Positions 42,846 through 51,863 are shown, counted from the stretch's first letter. The stretch: 64,000 nucleotides of DNA from Rhodobacteraceae bacterium Araon29 (GCA_039640505.1 CP046865.1:744001-808000); one strand, 5' to 3'. Program-made: numbers and translations. Notes: a model not told the origin generated them from the letters alone.

Positions 42846-44050
42846 GTTCTCGTCTCCAATTGCGTAATCATCCAATCTGAACATAGTGAAGCGAAATCTG
42901 GATGGTTGATGTGATGGTCGGTTTCAATAAGTCTCACCTTTGTGTTCAGTGAACGCTTCATTTCAAGTAACCAAGCCGTATTGGCATCGGGGTCGTAAAA
43001 GTCCTGACCGGGGCTATCATAGTCAGACACGCCTCCCCCAGGCCAGAAAACCGCTACAGCACTCGAGGACAAGTTTAGCCTTTCCGAAGTCATTTTTGCG
43101 ATCTGCACTGTCTCGGCAGGTGTTGTTCGCACCAGCGTAGTCAAAGGAGTGTGCTGAAACTTAATCCGGTCGGAAAACCTGTCAGGCACCGTTTCAGGTG
43201 GCCCAAAGTTAACCATATCAGTAGCTCCCGGTGCGATTACCTGAGGAATACCGATGGCACCGGCGGCTGTTAGTCGCTCCTCGCCTGCACTGGCTGTACC
43301 ACCGAGCAATAGGTCAGCCATTTCTGTCGTGGTCAAATCAACGACGCCGTCAAAGGCACCCCTCGCAATCAATGCTTCCATCGTGCGCCCCCCGGCACCA
43401 TTTGCGGGAAAAACGACAACGGCTATACCCGCTTGCTCAAGGCTGGACTTGACTGACCGAACGGCCGGCGTAGTGACGCCAAAGGCGGTTACTGCAACGG
43501 TTTTGACAGGTGTTTCCTTTTCAGCAATCCAGTTAAGACCAGACAACATTGCAGCGACATTGTCCAACACCGCCCGAGTGAACTTATTGACGCCAAACAG
43601 ATCGACAAGGGTGGGGAACAGGATTGTATCGGTTGTCATGGCAATTTCTGCCAGCATCGCTGGGCGCGCACTAGTCACCAACAATTTAGGAAAGCCATAG
43701 GGCAAGCCCATGGTTGCGCGATGAAAAACACTCGCACCCTTGCCGCCGCCTATGCCTACAATGGCCGAAATATTATCACGATCAAACAAGTCCCGCAGAA
43801 TAACCTCTAGGCCTAAGGACATAGCGTCCAGTTCCGCTGCTGCACCAACGGATTGCGTTGTTACATTTGTCGTATCCCTTACGGTTTGCCTGGTTATGTC
43901 AGCACCGAACGCTGGCGTACCTGATGTTCCCACATCAATCACGCAGACACTGCGCCCGGCTTTTTCAACACGGTTTTTTAGGTATGCGGTCTCTTCACCC
44001 TTTGTATCCAAAGTACTAACTAGGATGATTTTCTGATCACACGTACTCAT
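42842..44050 (-). CDS. Tm-1-like ATP-binding domain protein (UPF0261)
   Basis: 402 residues from the ATG at 44050 (the TTG at 44083 is an alternative). Family pattern: IILVSTLDTKGEETAYLKN at the N terminus, VGIGGGKGASVFHRATMGLP, ILFPTLVDLFGVNKFTRAVL, FPANGAGGRTMEALIA and VIAPGATDMVNFG. Homologous to the N-terminal domain of tomato Tm-1; bacterial function unknown. The adjacent TIM-barrel gene corresponds to the C-terminal domain of Tm-1, so the two probably form one complex. First gene of a three-gene operon with TIM barrel and flavoprotein; divergent from the half-barrel gene. Confidence 0.92.
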   Translation of the reverse strand: MSTCDQKIILVSTLDTKGEETAYLKNRVEKAGRSVCVIDVGTSGTPAFGADITRQTVRDTTNVTTQSVGAAAELDAMSLGLEVILRDLFDRDNISAIVGIGGGKGASVFHRATMGLPYGFPKLLVTSARPAMLAEIAMTTDTILFPTLVDLFGVNKFTRAVLDNVAAMLSGLNWIAEKETPVKTVAVTAFGVTTPAVRSVKSSLEQAGIAVVVFPANGAGGRTMEALIARGAFDGVVDLTTTEMADLLLGGTASAGEERLTAAGAIGIPQVIAPGATDMVNFGPPETVPDRFSDRIKFQHTPLTTLVRTTPAETVQIAKMTSERLNLSSSAVAVFWPGGGVSDYDSPGQDFYDPDANTAWLLEMKRSLNTKVRLIETDHHINHPDFASLCSDWMITQLETRT

Positions 44051-44157
44051 ATTTTTTGTATGGACCTTTCTTGAGACTTTCAAATCTTTACATACTAATC
44101 GTGTGCAGAATATACCAATTACTTGTAACAGTGGGAATTTTTGGGTAACATAAAATC

Positions 44158-44697
44158 ATGTTAAAGAGTACGGCTCGATTTTCGGTAGAACTTAAAACTA
44201 TCCTCGGGCATGGAGATAAGGATCATATTTTTGCACCTGCTCTGGCACTCTTCCCGAGTGCTTTGGCGAGAGACATAACAACATTTCCGCTTTGCAACCC
44301 CAATCAAATTACTATGGAGTATCTGAAGGCCAATAGAGATTGCGCGCCAAAGAACTGCTATTGTGCTGTATTTGCTCTGGACCCCTTCATTGACTGGGAA
44401 GAGTTTTCGGCGCTACTGCACGCGGCTGAATTTAATGGAATATGCAACTTTCCGACGTTTCCAGGTTTTGATGAGGTAGAAACCAATGCGCTTGCTGCTT
44501 CGGATTACAGTTATGAAACCGAATTACAGCGAATTCAAGGTTTTGCTGGTGATCAGTTCAAAATGCTTATTCTTTATTCATCTCGCGATCAGTTAGAACT
44601 CTGTAAGAAAATAATTGAGGAAGAAAAGGTTCACCACTGCCATGTCGATAGGATTGCTGACTTCTCGCCCTTTTTAGACACCAAACAATGCCAGTAA
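44158..44697 (+). CDS. Half-length PEP-hydrolase/TIM-barrel-like protein
   Basis: 179 residues. The middle, DPFIDWEEFSALLHAAEFNG followed by ICNFPTFPGFDEVE and YSYETELQRIQ, lines up with the FDPRLEVETLLERL...VTNFPAVFHF and LDSLLDDFQAAGFSGIINYPT segments of the two full barrels in this window. The glycine-rich N-terminal strand is altered and the C-terminal half with the GGGP/HGG phosphate-type loop is missing; it ends FLDTKQCQ. No frameshift is evident, so it could be a genuine small ligand-binding protein rather than a broken gene. It is divergent from the Tm-1-like operon across 107 bp and convergent with the LysR gene (5 bp). Confidence 0.65.
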   Translation: MLKSTARFSVELKTILGHGDKDHIFAPALALFPSALARDITTFPLCNPNQITMEYLKANRDCAPKNCYCAVFALDPFIDWEEFSALLHAAEFNGICNFPTFPGFDEVETNALAASDYSYETELQRIQGFAGDQFKMLILYSSRDQLELCKKIIEEEKVHHCHVDRIADFSPFLDTKQCQ

Positions 44698-44702
44698 GAC
44701 TG

Positions 44703-45587
44703 TTAGAAAGCGCTTTTTCTTACAGTGTCGACGAATCTTTTTATGGTGTCCGAATTTCCCGACTTGCGAAAGGCGACATATAGGTCGATTAGGTTTTCGC
44801 ATGGTTCAAAAGGGACCAAAGAAACACCAGGTGGAGCAATATTCTTTACCCAGGCTGGTGCCAACGCTATTCCGAGCCCATGGGCGACGAACTGCAACAG
44901 AGTGGACTTGTCAATGACCTCGCAGACAATGTTTGGTTGGGCGCCAATTTGCCGGAAGCTGCTCCACAATGCCTTGTGCAGGATTGGTCGAGCGTGCTTG
45001 GGATAACCCACGATCGGTTGATCGACTATATCAGATGTGGAAAGGGACCTAGAGCTTGAAAGTGGGTCGGTATCGGCAAGAACAACTACAATGGGCTGAC
45101 TATGCAAAAGTTTGCTGATAATGAATTCGTCTTCCTGAGGCGTCCTTACGAAGGCCACATCTGTCCGATGGGCGATCAATTCCTGGGAATGCTGTTCCGA
45201 GGAGGAAATTTCCAAAATCTGCACATGGACCTTTGGATCGGTCTGGCGAAATGCAAGTAGAGCCCGAGGTAGCAACAGCGAAATTGCCTCGTCGACGCCG
45301 CTCACTCGGATGTGGTGTAGGTCGGATTCGGCGGTGTGGCGAACATTGGAGACCGACCGGTCAATATCGCCAAGGATCCTTTTGGCATCCTGGACAAACT
45401 CAGAGCCGGCTTGGGTCAGGCTGACTTGCCGTGTCGTTCGGAAAAACAGCCGGGCGCCGATTTCATGCTCCAGTGCAGAGACCCGTTCAGAGAGAGCGGA
45501 CTGGCTCAGACCCAGGCGATGGCTTGCTTTTCGAAAGTGAAGTTCTTCGGCGACGGCGACGAAGCACTGCAGTTGTCTGATGTCCAA
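44703..45587 (-). CDS. LysR-family transcriptional regulator
   Basis: 294 residues beginning MDIRQLQCFVAVAEELHF with the winged HTH RKASHRLGLSQSALSERVSALE, then an effector-binding domain from about residue 90. The start codon is TTG at 45587, with AAAGGG about 9 nt upstream. It follows the LeuD-like gene by 19 bp on the same strand, so the regulator lies at the tail of the hydrolase-leuC-leuD operon it probably controls; most LysR genes are divergent instead. Confidence 0.93.
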   Translation of the reverse strand: MDIRQLQCFVAVAEELHFRKASHRLGLSQSALSERVSALEHEIGARLFFRTTRQVSLTQAGSEFVQDAKRILGDIDRSVSNVRHTAESDLHHIRVSGVDEAISLLLPRALLAFRQTDPKVHVQILEISSSEQHSQELIAHRTDVAFVRTPQEDEFIISKLLHSQPIVVVLADTDPLSSSRSLSTSDIVDQPIVGYPKHARPILHKALWSSFRQIGAQPNIVCEVIDKSTLLQFVAHGLGIALAPAWVKNIAPPGVSLVPFEPCENLIDLYVAFRKSGNSDTIKRFVDTVRKSAF

Positions 45588-45606
45588 TCCGTTACCCTTT
45601 GTTAGT

Positions 45607-46212
45607 TTATTTGATAACGCTTACCCGCATCCTGTCATTCAATCCAGACTCGAAATTGCGGATAGCACCAGCATATTCCAGCGAGGCCAGCGTATCATCA
45701 CGACCTCGGATCAGCGACATTCGTGTGGCATCGTCCATCTCGAAAGGCACCGAATTCTCACCGGCTGCTATCGTTCGGCTATCAAGGTCAATCGATATCT
45801 CAACGCCGCTGGGATTGCTAGAAAATTGCAAAAGTGCATCCCGCACCTCGGGTGAAACTATCGGCAGTGCAAGACCATTTTTGCGAGCGTTGTCATAAAA
45901 TATCCCGGCAAAACCTGTCCCGATGCAGGCATCAATCTTCAGCTGGCGCATACCCCATACGGCATGCTCCCGACTTGAGCCACACCCAAAATTGTCACCG
46001 ACAACTAAAATTGTGGCCTGTGTCCAAGGCGCCTTGTTCAAGATGAAGTCCGGGTGCTGTTGGCCAGCGGCGTCAAAGCGTAGATCCGCAAATGTGCCAT
46101 CGGCCAACCCCTCACGGGTGATCGTGATCAGAAACCGCTTAGGCATAATCACATCGGTATCGACATTGGCCAGTGGCAAGGGGGCGGCGATCCCATTGAT
46201 AGTTTTTGTCAT
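45607..46212 (-). CDS. leuD: LeuD-like aconitase-family dehydratase, small subunit
   Basis: 201 residues from the ATG at 46212 (a GTG at 46227 overlapping the leuC stop is an alternative). Swivel domain of isopropylmalate isomerase type: GIAAPLPLANVDTDVIMPKRFL, DNFGCGSSREHAVWG, FAGIFYDNARKNGLALP. Works with the large subunit encoded upstream. In this setting (LysR, dehalogenase-like hydrolase, no leuA/leuB) a catabolic hydro-lyase for a C4-C6 malate derivative such as citramalate or dimethylmalate is as likely as leucine synthesis. Confidence 0.9.
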   Translation of the reverse strand: MTKTINGIAAPLPLANVDTDVIMPKRFLITITREGLADGTFADLRFDAAGQQHPDFILNKAPWTQATILVVGDNFGCGSSREHAVWGMRQLKIDACIGTGFAGIFYDNARKNGLALPIVSPEVRDALLQFSSNPSGVEISIDLDSRTIAAGENSVPFEMDDATRMSLIRGRDDTLASLEYAGAIRNFESGLNDRMRVSVIK

Positions 46213-46223
46213 TTGCTTGTCTT

Positions 46224-47603
46224 TCACTTAAATTCTCGTACGTCAGCCAGGTGTCCGGAGACGGCAGCCGCAGCGACCATTGCTGGTGACATTAGATGGG
46301 TGCGTGCGCCGCGTCCCTGACGTCCTTCAAAATTTCGATTGGTCGATGAAGCGACCCGTTCACCATCCATAGCAATGTCGTCGTTCATCGCCAGACACAT
46401 CGAACAGCCTGCTTCAGGGCGCCATTCAAATCCGGCGGTCTCGAAAATAGCGCGAAGGCCTTCGGCTTCCGCAGTGATGCGTGTCATGGCAGAACCTGGC
46501 ACAACGATTGCTTCGATGCCTTCGGCTACTTGTCGGCCTTTCAGTATTTTGGCTGCCTCGCGTAGATCTTCTATACGACTATTGGTACATGAGCCGATAA
46601 ATGCTGTGTCGATTTTGATCGACTGGGCCGATTGCCCTTCGTTCAACCCCATGTACTGCAATGCGCGCTCCAGCGCCGCTTTGTCCTTGGGAGAGACATA
46701 ATCCAGTGCAGAAGGTACATTCGCAGTGATTGGCACTGATTGATCCGGGCTGGTGCCCCAAGTGATCAAAGGTTCGATATCGGCCCCTGAAATAGAAAAC
46801 TCTTTATCAAATGCGACGTCGGGATCGCTAACCCAGCTTTCACCTTCGAATGCAAACTGACCGGTGTGGGGGTGGCCCTTCAACGCCGCTTCGGTGATTT
46901 CATCCGCTGCGATCAAAGCCGCGCGGGCGCCCAGCTCAACCGCCATATTGCAGACGGTCATACGTCCGGCCATATCGAGGCCGCGAATAGCAGAGCCAGC
47001 AAACTCTACCGCAAATCCATTGGCTCCGCCTGCCCCAACTACTTGTACGATCTTCATTATGATATCCTTTGCCGTCACGCCGGGAGCAGTGTCTCCCTCG
47101 ATAATGACGCGCATGGTTTTCATGCGTTTATAGCGCAGTGTTTGGGTTGCCAATACATGTTCCACTTCCGAGGTGCCGATACCAAAGCCCAACGAGCCAA
47201 AGGCTCCATAGGTAGTGGTATGGCTGTCACCGCACGCGATTAGCATGCCTGGCACAACCAGCCCCTGTTCCGGGACAACCACGTGTTCGATGCCCTGTCG
47301 CTGGTCGCCAAGACCGTAAAACGCGATACCGTGTTTTACGCAGTTTGCCTTTAAATTGTCTATCAGCAGCTTTGAGGCAGCATCATGCGGCTCTTTGCTG
47401 CGGGTAGCGTTCACATGATCGACCACCGAAAGATGTGCCTCCGGTCGCCAGACCTTTAATCCTTTGCTTTCCAGACCAGAAAACGCCTGCGGGCTTGTGT
47501 ATTCGTTCATGATGTGGAAGTCGACATAGATGAGCATATCGCCATCGGGCAGATCGCAAACCTTATGGCTATCCACCAGTTTGTCATAGAGCGTGCGGGT
47601 CAT
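46224..47603 (-). CDS. leuC: LeuC-like aconitase-family dehydratase, large subunit
   Basis: 459 residues. [4Fe-4S] ligands are visible in GSCTNSRIEDLREAA and in AGCSMCLAMNDD (Cys-x2-Cys), with HTTTYGAFGSLGFGIGTSEVEH and RNFEGRQGRGARTHL, the substrate-contact loops of isopropylmalate isomerase. The overlap with the next gene (AAGTGAAAG) and with the upstream hydrolase (4 nt) shows a tight operon. The exact substrate cannot be set from sequence. Confidence 0.92.
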   Translation of the reverse strand: MTRTLYDKLVDSHKVCDLPDGDMLIYVDFHIMNEYTSPQAFSGLESKGLKVWRPEAHLSVVDHVNATRSKEPHDAASKLLIDNLKANCVKHGIAFYGLGDQRQGIEHVVVPEQGLVVPGMLIACGDSHTTTYGAFGSLGFGIGTSEVEHVLATQTLRYKRMKTMRVIIEGDTAPGVTAKDIIMKIVQVVGAGGANGFAVEFAGSAIRGLDMAGRMTVCNMAVELGARAALIAADEITEAALKGHPHTGQFAFEGESWVSDPDVAFDKEFSISGADIEPLITWGTSPDQSVPITANVPSALDYVSPKDKAALERALQYMGLNEGQSAQSIKIDTAFIGSCTNSRIEDLREAAKILKGRQVAEGIEAIVVPGSAMTRITAEAEGLRAIFETAGFEWRPEAGCSMCLAMNDDIAMDGERVASSTNRNFEGRQGRGARTHLMSPAMVAAAAVSGHLADVREFK

Positions 47604-48508
47604 TGAGCAGGTTCCTTCGTCTGCATTGTATTGCGAGAAAAGAAGTCGGACATGCGCGCCGCAACTTCCTTAGGGCTCTCTTCGGCCATGTAATGTGTGG
47701 TGTCGAGAGCTTCACCCTCAACCTTTTCGGCTCGCTGACGCCAGAGTCTAAGCGCGTCAAAGCATGTTTCGATTACTCCGCGTTTTGCCCAGAGCGCCAG
47801 GATGGGCATGTCCAGTTTCCGGCCTAAATCTGCGTCATCATGTTCAATATCGATGCTCGCGGCAGCTCGGTAGTCTTCGCAGCTTGCATGTATCGCGTCC
47901 GGATCCGCGAAGGCCTTGAGATATTCAGCTAGAGCCTCAGGTGAAAACGGAGTTTTGTCCTTTGCCTGATTAAAGCATTTTAGCTTCCAAAATACTTCGG
48001 GATCAGCACCGATCATTTTTTCGGGCAGCGGACTTGGCTGCGTCAGGAAAAACCAGTGCCAGTAAGCCTGCGCGAATTCAAAGCTGGTATTAGCATACAT
48101 TTCGCGGGTAGGCGCGATATCGAGCAAAATCATGGCTGCAACGCGATCAGGATGATCCAGACCCATCCTATGTGCCACCCGCGCGCCCCGATCATGGGCA
48201 CCAACCAGAAACCGTTCATGTCCCAAACGCTGCATAACCGCGACGATGTCATTTGCCATAACGCGTTTTGAATAGGGCTGATGCGATGTGTTTGACGCTG
48301 GTTTATCTGATTGACCATATCCGCGCAAATCCGGGCAGACAACCTGATACGAGCCTGCCAGAATTGGCGCCACACCGTGCCACATAGCAGATGTCTGCGG
48401 ATAACCATGAAGAAGTACAATCGGCGGCGCGCCTCGACGTCCAGCCCGACGGACAAATAAAGTCGCACCATGTCCTTCGATACGCTCGCTCACGAATTCC
48501 TGAAACAT
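47600..48508 (-). CDS. Alpha/beta hydrolase, haloacetate dehalogenase-like
   Basis: 302 residues. Pattern matches fluoroacetate/haloacetate dehalogenases: oxyanion region LLHGYPQTSAMW, DLRGYGQSDKP, nucleophile Asp106 in GAHDRGARVAHRM with the two carboxylate-binding Arg residues (Arg107, Arg110), LLDIAPTREMY, the halide-binding His-Trp in AYWHWFFLTQP, and the C-terminal His in DTTHYMAEESP. A nucleophilic Asp instead of Ser favours a dehalogenase or epoxide hydrolase over an esterase. First gene of the operon with leuCD and lysR. A 9-bp inverted repeat lies just upstream. Confidence 0.88.
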   Translation of the reverse strand: MFQEFVSERIEGHGATLFVRRAGRRGAPPIVLLHGYPQTSAMWHGVAPILAGSYQVVCPDLRGYGQSDKPASNTSHQPYSKRVMANDIVAVMQRLGHERFLVGAHDRGARVAHRMGLDHPDRVAAMILLDIAPTREMYANTSFEFAQAYWHWFFLTQPSPLPEKMIGADPEVFWKLKCFNQAKDKTPFSPEALAEYLKAFADPDAIHASCEDYRAAASIDIEHDDADLGRKLDMPILALWAKRGVIETCFDALRLWRQRAEKVEGEALDTTHYMAEESPKEVAARMSDFFSRNTMQTKEPAQ

Positions 48509-48940
48509 GTTGAACTCCCAAGGGATATTAGAATTAATCCAATATCCCAGATTAATTCACAATATTTATTCGTAAAAACTGAATAGTTTTACCGACCAAT
48601 TCTTGCGTCAAACCCCTGCGGTCTTCATCGGTTAGGTCATCTGCTTTTTGTTAAAAATCCATCCCAATTTGTTGAAAGTTTATTTTATGGTCTCTAAATG
48701 AAAAAGCCTTTCGACCTTGTCCAAATGAAATTTCCCGCGTGGCAAGAATTTGTGTATGAAGATCTATCGAAAGCTCAATATCGCTAACCTTTAGCATGGG
48801 GCAGTCCAATGTTTTTATTTTCACTCCGCCTAAAAAGGCTCAACCGTAAACGCTATTCCTAATAAATATCATCTCTTTCTTGGTCTTAAAGTTTATGAAA
48901 TACAGTCGTTGAGCATCTTTCGTTTATCTTCGGGCTGGGC
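48509..48940. promoter_or_regulatory. Divergent intergenic region with inverted repeat (48531-48558)
   Basis: GAATTAATC (48531-48539) and GATTAATTC (48550-48558) form a perfect 9-bp-arm inverted repeat, 22 bp upstream of the hydrolase start, a good candidate for LysR or other dimer binding. The remaining about 380 bp to the DctB-like gene are AT-rich and contain no recognisable gene, RNA or terminator. Confidence 0.5.
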
Positions 48941-50629
48941 ATGCAAATAAAAAAACGCACTTTTACCTTATTGCTTGGCATACTTGTCACTGCCGTACTC
49001 ACAAGCTCATTGATCTGGCAGTTAAGTTACCGCCAGGGGATTAAACTGGCTGCGTCAACAGGTGCAGGTGATCTAAACCTTGCAACAGATAGACTGCAAT
49101 TCCAACTCAGACGGTACCGGGAACTCGCTGTTCTGATCGTGGATCATCCAAAATTATCAGCTTTGCTAGAGGCGCCAAGAGCGACTAATTTAAGTCTAGA
49201 AGCACAAGAAATATTGATGCGTTCGGCCGATAAAACTGGCGCGACCAACTTAGCCTATTACGACGTGAGTGGTAAGCTGCTCAGCAGTGCTCATCAAGTT
49301 ATCGTTCAAGGCTCAGTACTTTCACAACTTTTGAATCGGGCAGTGGATGGGGCTTTGGGATCGTCAAGCGGTTACAATTTGAATGGCAAACGTCAATACT
49401 ATTTTGCATCACCTCATTTTGCTAAAAGCGGGAAAGTTAAGGCAGTTTTATTGGTGGTAGTCGATGTTGATCGATTGGAGTTTGAATGGCGAGGCACAGT
49501 TCCAACAGTCTTCTTCATGGATGGAAAAGAAAAGATCTTTATCTCTAATCGTTCTGAACTCATCGGCTGGACAAGAGAACCGAATGACATTGGTCTACAT
49601 CCGCCAACAGGCGATTTCCCAAAATTTGAGTCCACTACAATAAGTGGCAAAGAGATATGGACTACGAACTGGGGTCCTTACGTACCTAAAACCTCATTAC
49701 ATCTTACCAAAGATCTAGCTGTTATTGGCATGCGTGCCGAGATCCTTGTCGATTTGGGGCCAGCGGCCAAGATTGCGAATTTACAGGCTGCGATTGCTGC
49801 AGTTCTCGTTCTTTTCTTAGGGACACTTATCCTAGTTACAGTCCAAAGGAGACGCGTTTTAGCTGATACCAATACACAGCTAGAATTGAAAGTTGCTGAA
49901 AAAACTGCGGACTTGCGCGCAGCGCAAACTGAACTTGTAAAAGCAGGAAAGCTATCGGCCCTTGGTAAGATGTCTGCGGGTATCAGCCATGAATTGAATC
50001 AACCGCTCATGGCTATTCAACAGTACTCTGAAAATGCAGGGCGTTTTCTACAAATTAACGATACTGAAAACGCGCATAATAATCTATCGGAAATACAAAA
50101 ATTGTCTCAACGTATGGCACGCATTATAAAGAACTTGCGTGCCTTCGCACGGAATGAACACGAGCCAATGAGCCGCGTGGATGTGGTCGATGTGATCAAG
50201 GCCGCGCTTTCCCTAACTCGGACGCGGATTGACCAAACACAAACTGAATTAATTACTGATCTGCCCTCTGCACCAGTTTATGTAAATGCTGGCGAAGTTC
50301 GTCTATCTCAAGTTGTTGTGAATTTGATTTCGAATGCACTGGATGCGATGGAAGAAAGTAAAGAGCGAAAGCTCTCAATAAGGGTCTCTGTTAGAACCCA
50401 AGTCGAAATACACGTCACGGATACTGGACCTGGTATTGACGACCCAGAAAAGATGTTTGACCCATTCTATACAACAAAATCTGTAGATAAAGGTGAGGGA
50501 CTTGGACTTGGACTTTCGATATCTTATGGCTTAGTTCAAAGCTTTGGTGGCGATATTAAAGGAAAGAATTCATCAACTGGTGCACATATGGTCGTCACTT
50601 TGGATAAACGGAATAACGATGAACATTAA
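48941..50629 (+). CDS. dctB: DctB-like sensor histidine kinase (C4-dicarboxylate type)
   Basis: 562 residues. A first membrane segment at about 7-27, a periplasmic sensor region with double-PAS-like features (NLAYYDVSGKLLSSAH, VVVDVDRLEFEWRG), a second membrane segment at about 280-305, a coiled coil, then the kinase: H-box GISHELNQPLMAIQQ with phosphoacceptor His350, N-box VVNLISNALDAM, G1/G2 DTGPGIDDPE and GEGLGLGLSISYG. The layout and H-box match DctB. It overlaps the response regulator gene by 11 nt and precedes a TRAP transporter, so it should sense that transporter's dicarboxylate-like substrate. Confidence 0.92.
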   Translation: MQIKKRTFTLLLGILVTAVLTSSLIWQLSYRQGIKLAASTGAGDLNLATDRLQFQLRRYRELAVLIVDHPKLSALLEAPRATNLSLEAQEILMRSADKTGATNLAYYDVSGKLLSSAHQVIVQGSVLSQLLNRAVDGALGSSSGYNLNGKRQYYFASPHFAKSGKVKAVLLVVVDVDRLEFEWRGTVPTVFFMDGKEKIFISNRSELIGWTREPNDIGLHPPTGDFPKFESTTISGKEIWTTNWGPYVPKTSLHLTKDLAVIGMRAEILVDLGPAAKIANLQAAIAAVLVLFLGTLILVTVQRRRVLADTNTQLELKVAEKTADLRAAQTELVKAGKLSALGKMSAGISHELNQPLMAIQQYSENAGRFLQINDTENAHNNLSEIQKLSQRMARIIKNLRAFARNEHEPMSRVDVVDVIKAALSLTRTRIDQTQTELITDLPSAPVYVNAGEVRLSQVVVNLISNALDAMEESKERKLSIRVSVRTQVEIHVTDTGPGIDDPEKMFDPFYTTKSVDKGEGLGLGLSISYGLVQSFGGDIKGKNSSTGAHMVVTLDKRNNDEH

Positions 50630-51860
50630 CCTTATTTTGTTGGTGGATGATGATTCTGCTGTGCGTTCTGCCATATCTCAAACCCTTCGTTTAGAGAATT
50701 ATGAGGTTATCGCCTGTGCATCCTTTATAGAAGCCAAAGACCACATATCTGAGGAATTTGAGGGCGTTGTTTTAACTGATATCCGAATGCCAGGGCGAGA
50801 TGGTTTTCACCTGAACGAGTACTGTCGAGATATCGATGCCGATTTACCAGTTATATTTTTGACAGGCGAAGGAGACATTCCAATGGCTGTGCAAGCAATG
50901 TCTGCAGGAGCCTTCGATTTTTTGGAAAAACCATGTTCATCAGAAAGCCTATTACCGGTACTCTCAAGAGCTCTGAAAATACGTGGGCTCGTTATTGAGA
51001 ATAGGAACCTGAAAAAGCAAGCGATTATGGGTGACCTATCTGCACGGATGATATTTGGACGCTCGGCGCAAGTAGAACAATTGCGTAATGCAGTCAGAGT
51101 TGCAGGCAAGACTAAATCTGATGTCATTGTGACGGGCGCACCTGGGACAGGAATTTCCAAAATTGCAGAAGTAATACACCTGTCCAGCGAACGAGCCGCT
51201 GGACCTTTGGAAAAAAGATCTGCGATAAAACTCAGTCGACAAGAATTACTGGAAATCGTTTATGAATGCGACAGCGGAACTCTGTTCCTTGATGCAATCG
51301 ATCAATGTCCCGCTGATACACAGCTCGCACTTATCGACTTTCTTGAAAAAGAACACAATACCCGGGTCATCGCGGGAACACATTTAGAGATAGCCGAACT
51401 AGAACACCAAGAAACGTTCATTTCTGATTTGTTTTATCGACTGGCAACCCTCACGGTTCGCATCCCGGCGATAAGCGAGCGTCGCGAAGATATACCTGTA
51501 TTGTATCAACATTATGTAAGGCAAGCAGCCGAACAATCTGGTTTGCCTGAACCCGAGATTACAGATCAAAAAATATCGGAGCTGTTGTCCCGCGATTGGA
51601 GCGGTAACACGCGCGCGCTTATGCATGACGCAATGCGCTTTGTTCTTGGCGTAAACACTGAAGCCTCTCTGCAATTTGTTGAAGGCACAGAGGGCCTTGG
51701 CAAACAGTTATCTGATTTTGAAAAATCAATTCTCGAAAAAACTCTGTTGCAGCATAAAGGGCGTGCAACACAAGCAGCCAATGCGCTTAAATTACCTCGC
51801 AAGACGTTTTATGATAAACTGTCGAAATATGGGCTTAGGGCCGAAAACTTTCGAAAATAA
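50619..51860 (+). CDS. dctD: DctD-like response regulator with AAA+ domain lacking the sigma-54 GAFTGA loop
   Basis: 413 residues from the ATG at 50619 inside the kinase gene. Receiver domain at 1-120 (VDDDSAVR, Asp54 in LTDIRMPGRDG, Lys in FLEKPCSSES), AAA+ domain about 140-370, and Fis-type HTH (GRATQAANALKLPRKTFYDKLSKYG). Walker A is altered to GAPGTGISK. Between it and Walker B (GTLFLDAIDQCP) the usual segment with GAFTGA is missing, so the protein is about 30 residues short of DctD. It probably works with the housekeeping sigma factor, as R. capsulatus NtrC does. Two tandem palindromic sites follow the gene. Confidence 0.9.
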   Translation: MNINLILLVDDDSAVRSAISQTLRLENYEVIACASFIEAKDHISEEFEGVVLTDIRMPGRDGFHLNEYCRDIDADLPVIFLTGEGDIPMAVQAMSAGAFDFLEKPCSSESLLPVLSRALKIRGLVIENRNLKKQAIMGDLSARMIFGRSAQVEQLRNAVRVAGKTKSDVIVTGAPGTGISKIAEVIHLSSERAAGPLEKRSAIKLSRQELLEIVYECDSGTLFLDAIDQCPADTQLALIDFLEKEHNTRVIAGTHLEIAELEHQETFISDLFYRLATLTVRIPAISERREDIPVLYQHYVRQAAEQSGLPEPEITDQKISELLSRDWSGNTRALMHDAMRFVLGVNTEASLQFVEGTEGLGKQLSDFEKSILEKTLLQHKGRATQAANALKLPRKTFYDKLSKYGLRAENFRK

Positions 51861-51863
51861 ACC

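Noticed and set aside
42845-42884. Longer TIM-barrel protein start at 42884
   Set aside because: The ATG at 42845 overlaps the upstream stop as ATGA with a good ribosome binding site, and the extension lies inside the Tm-1-like gene.
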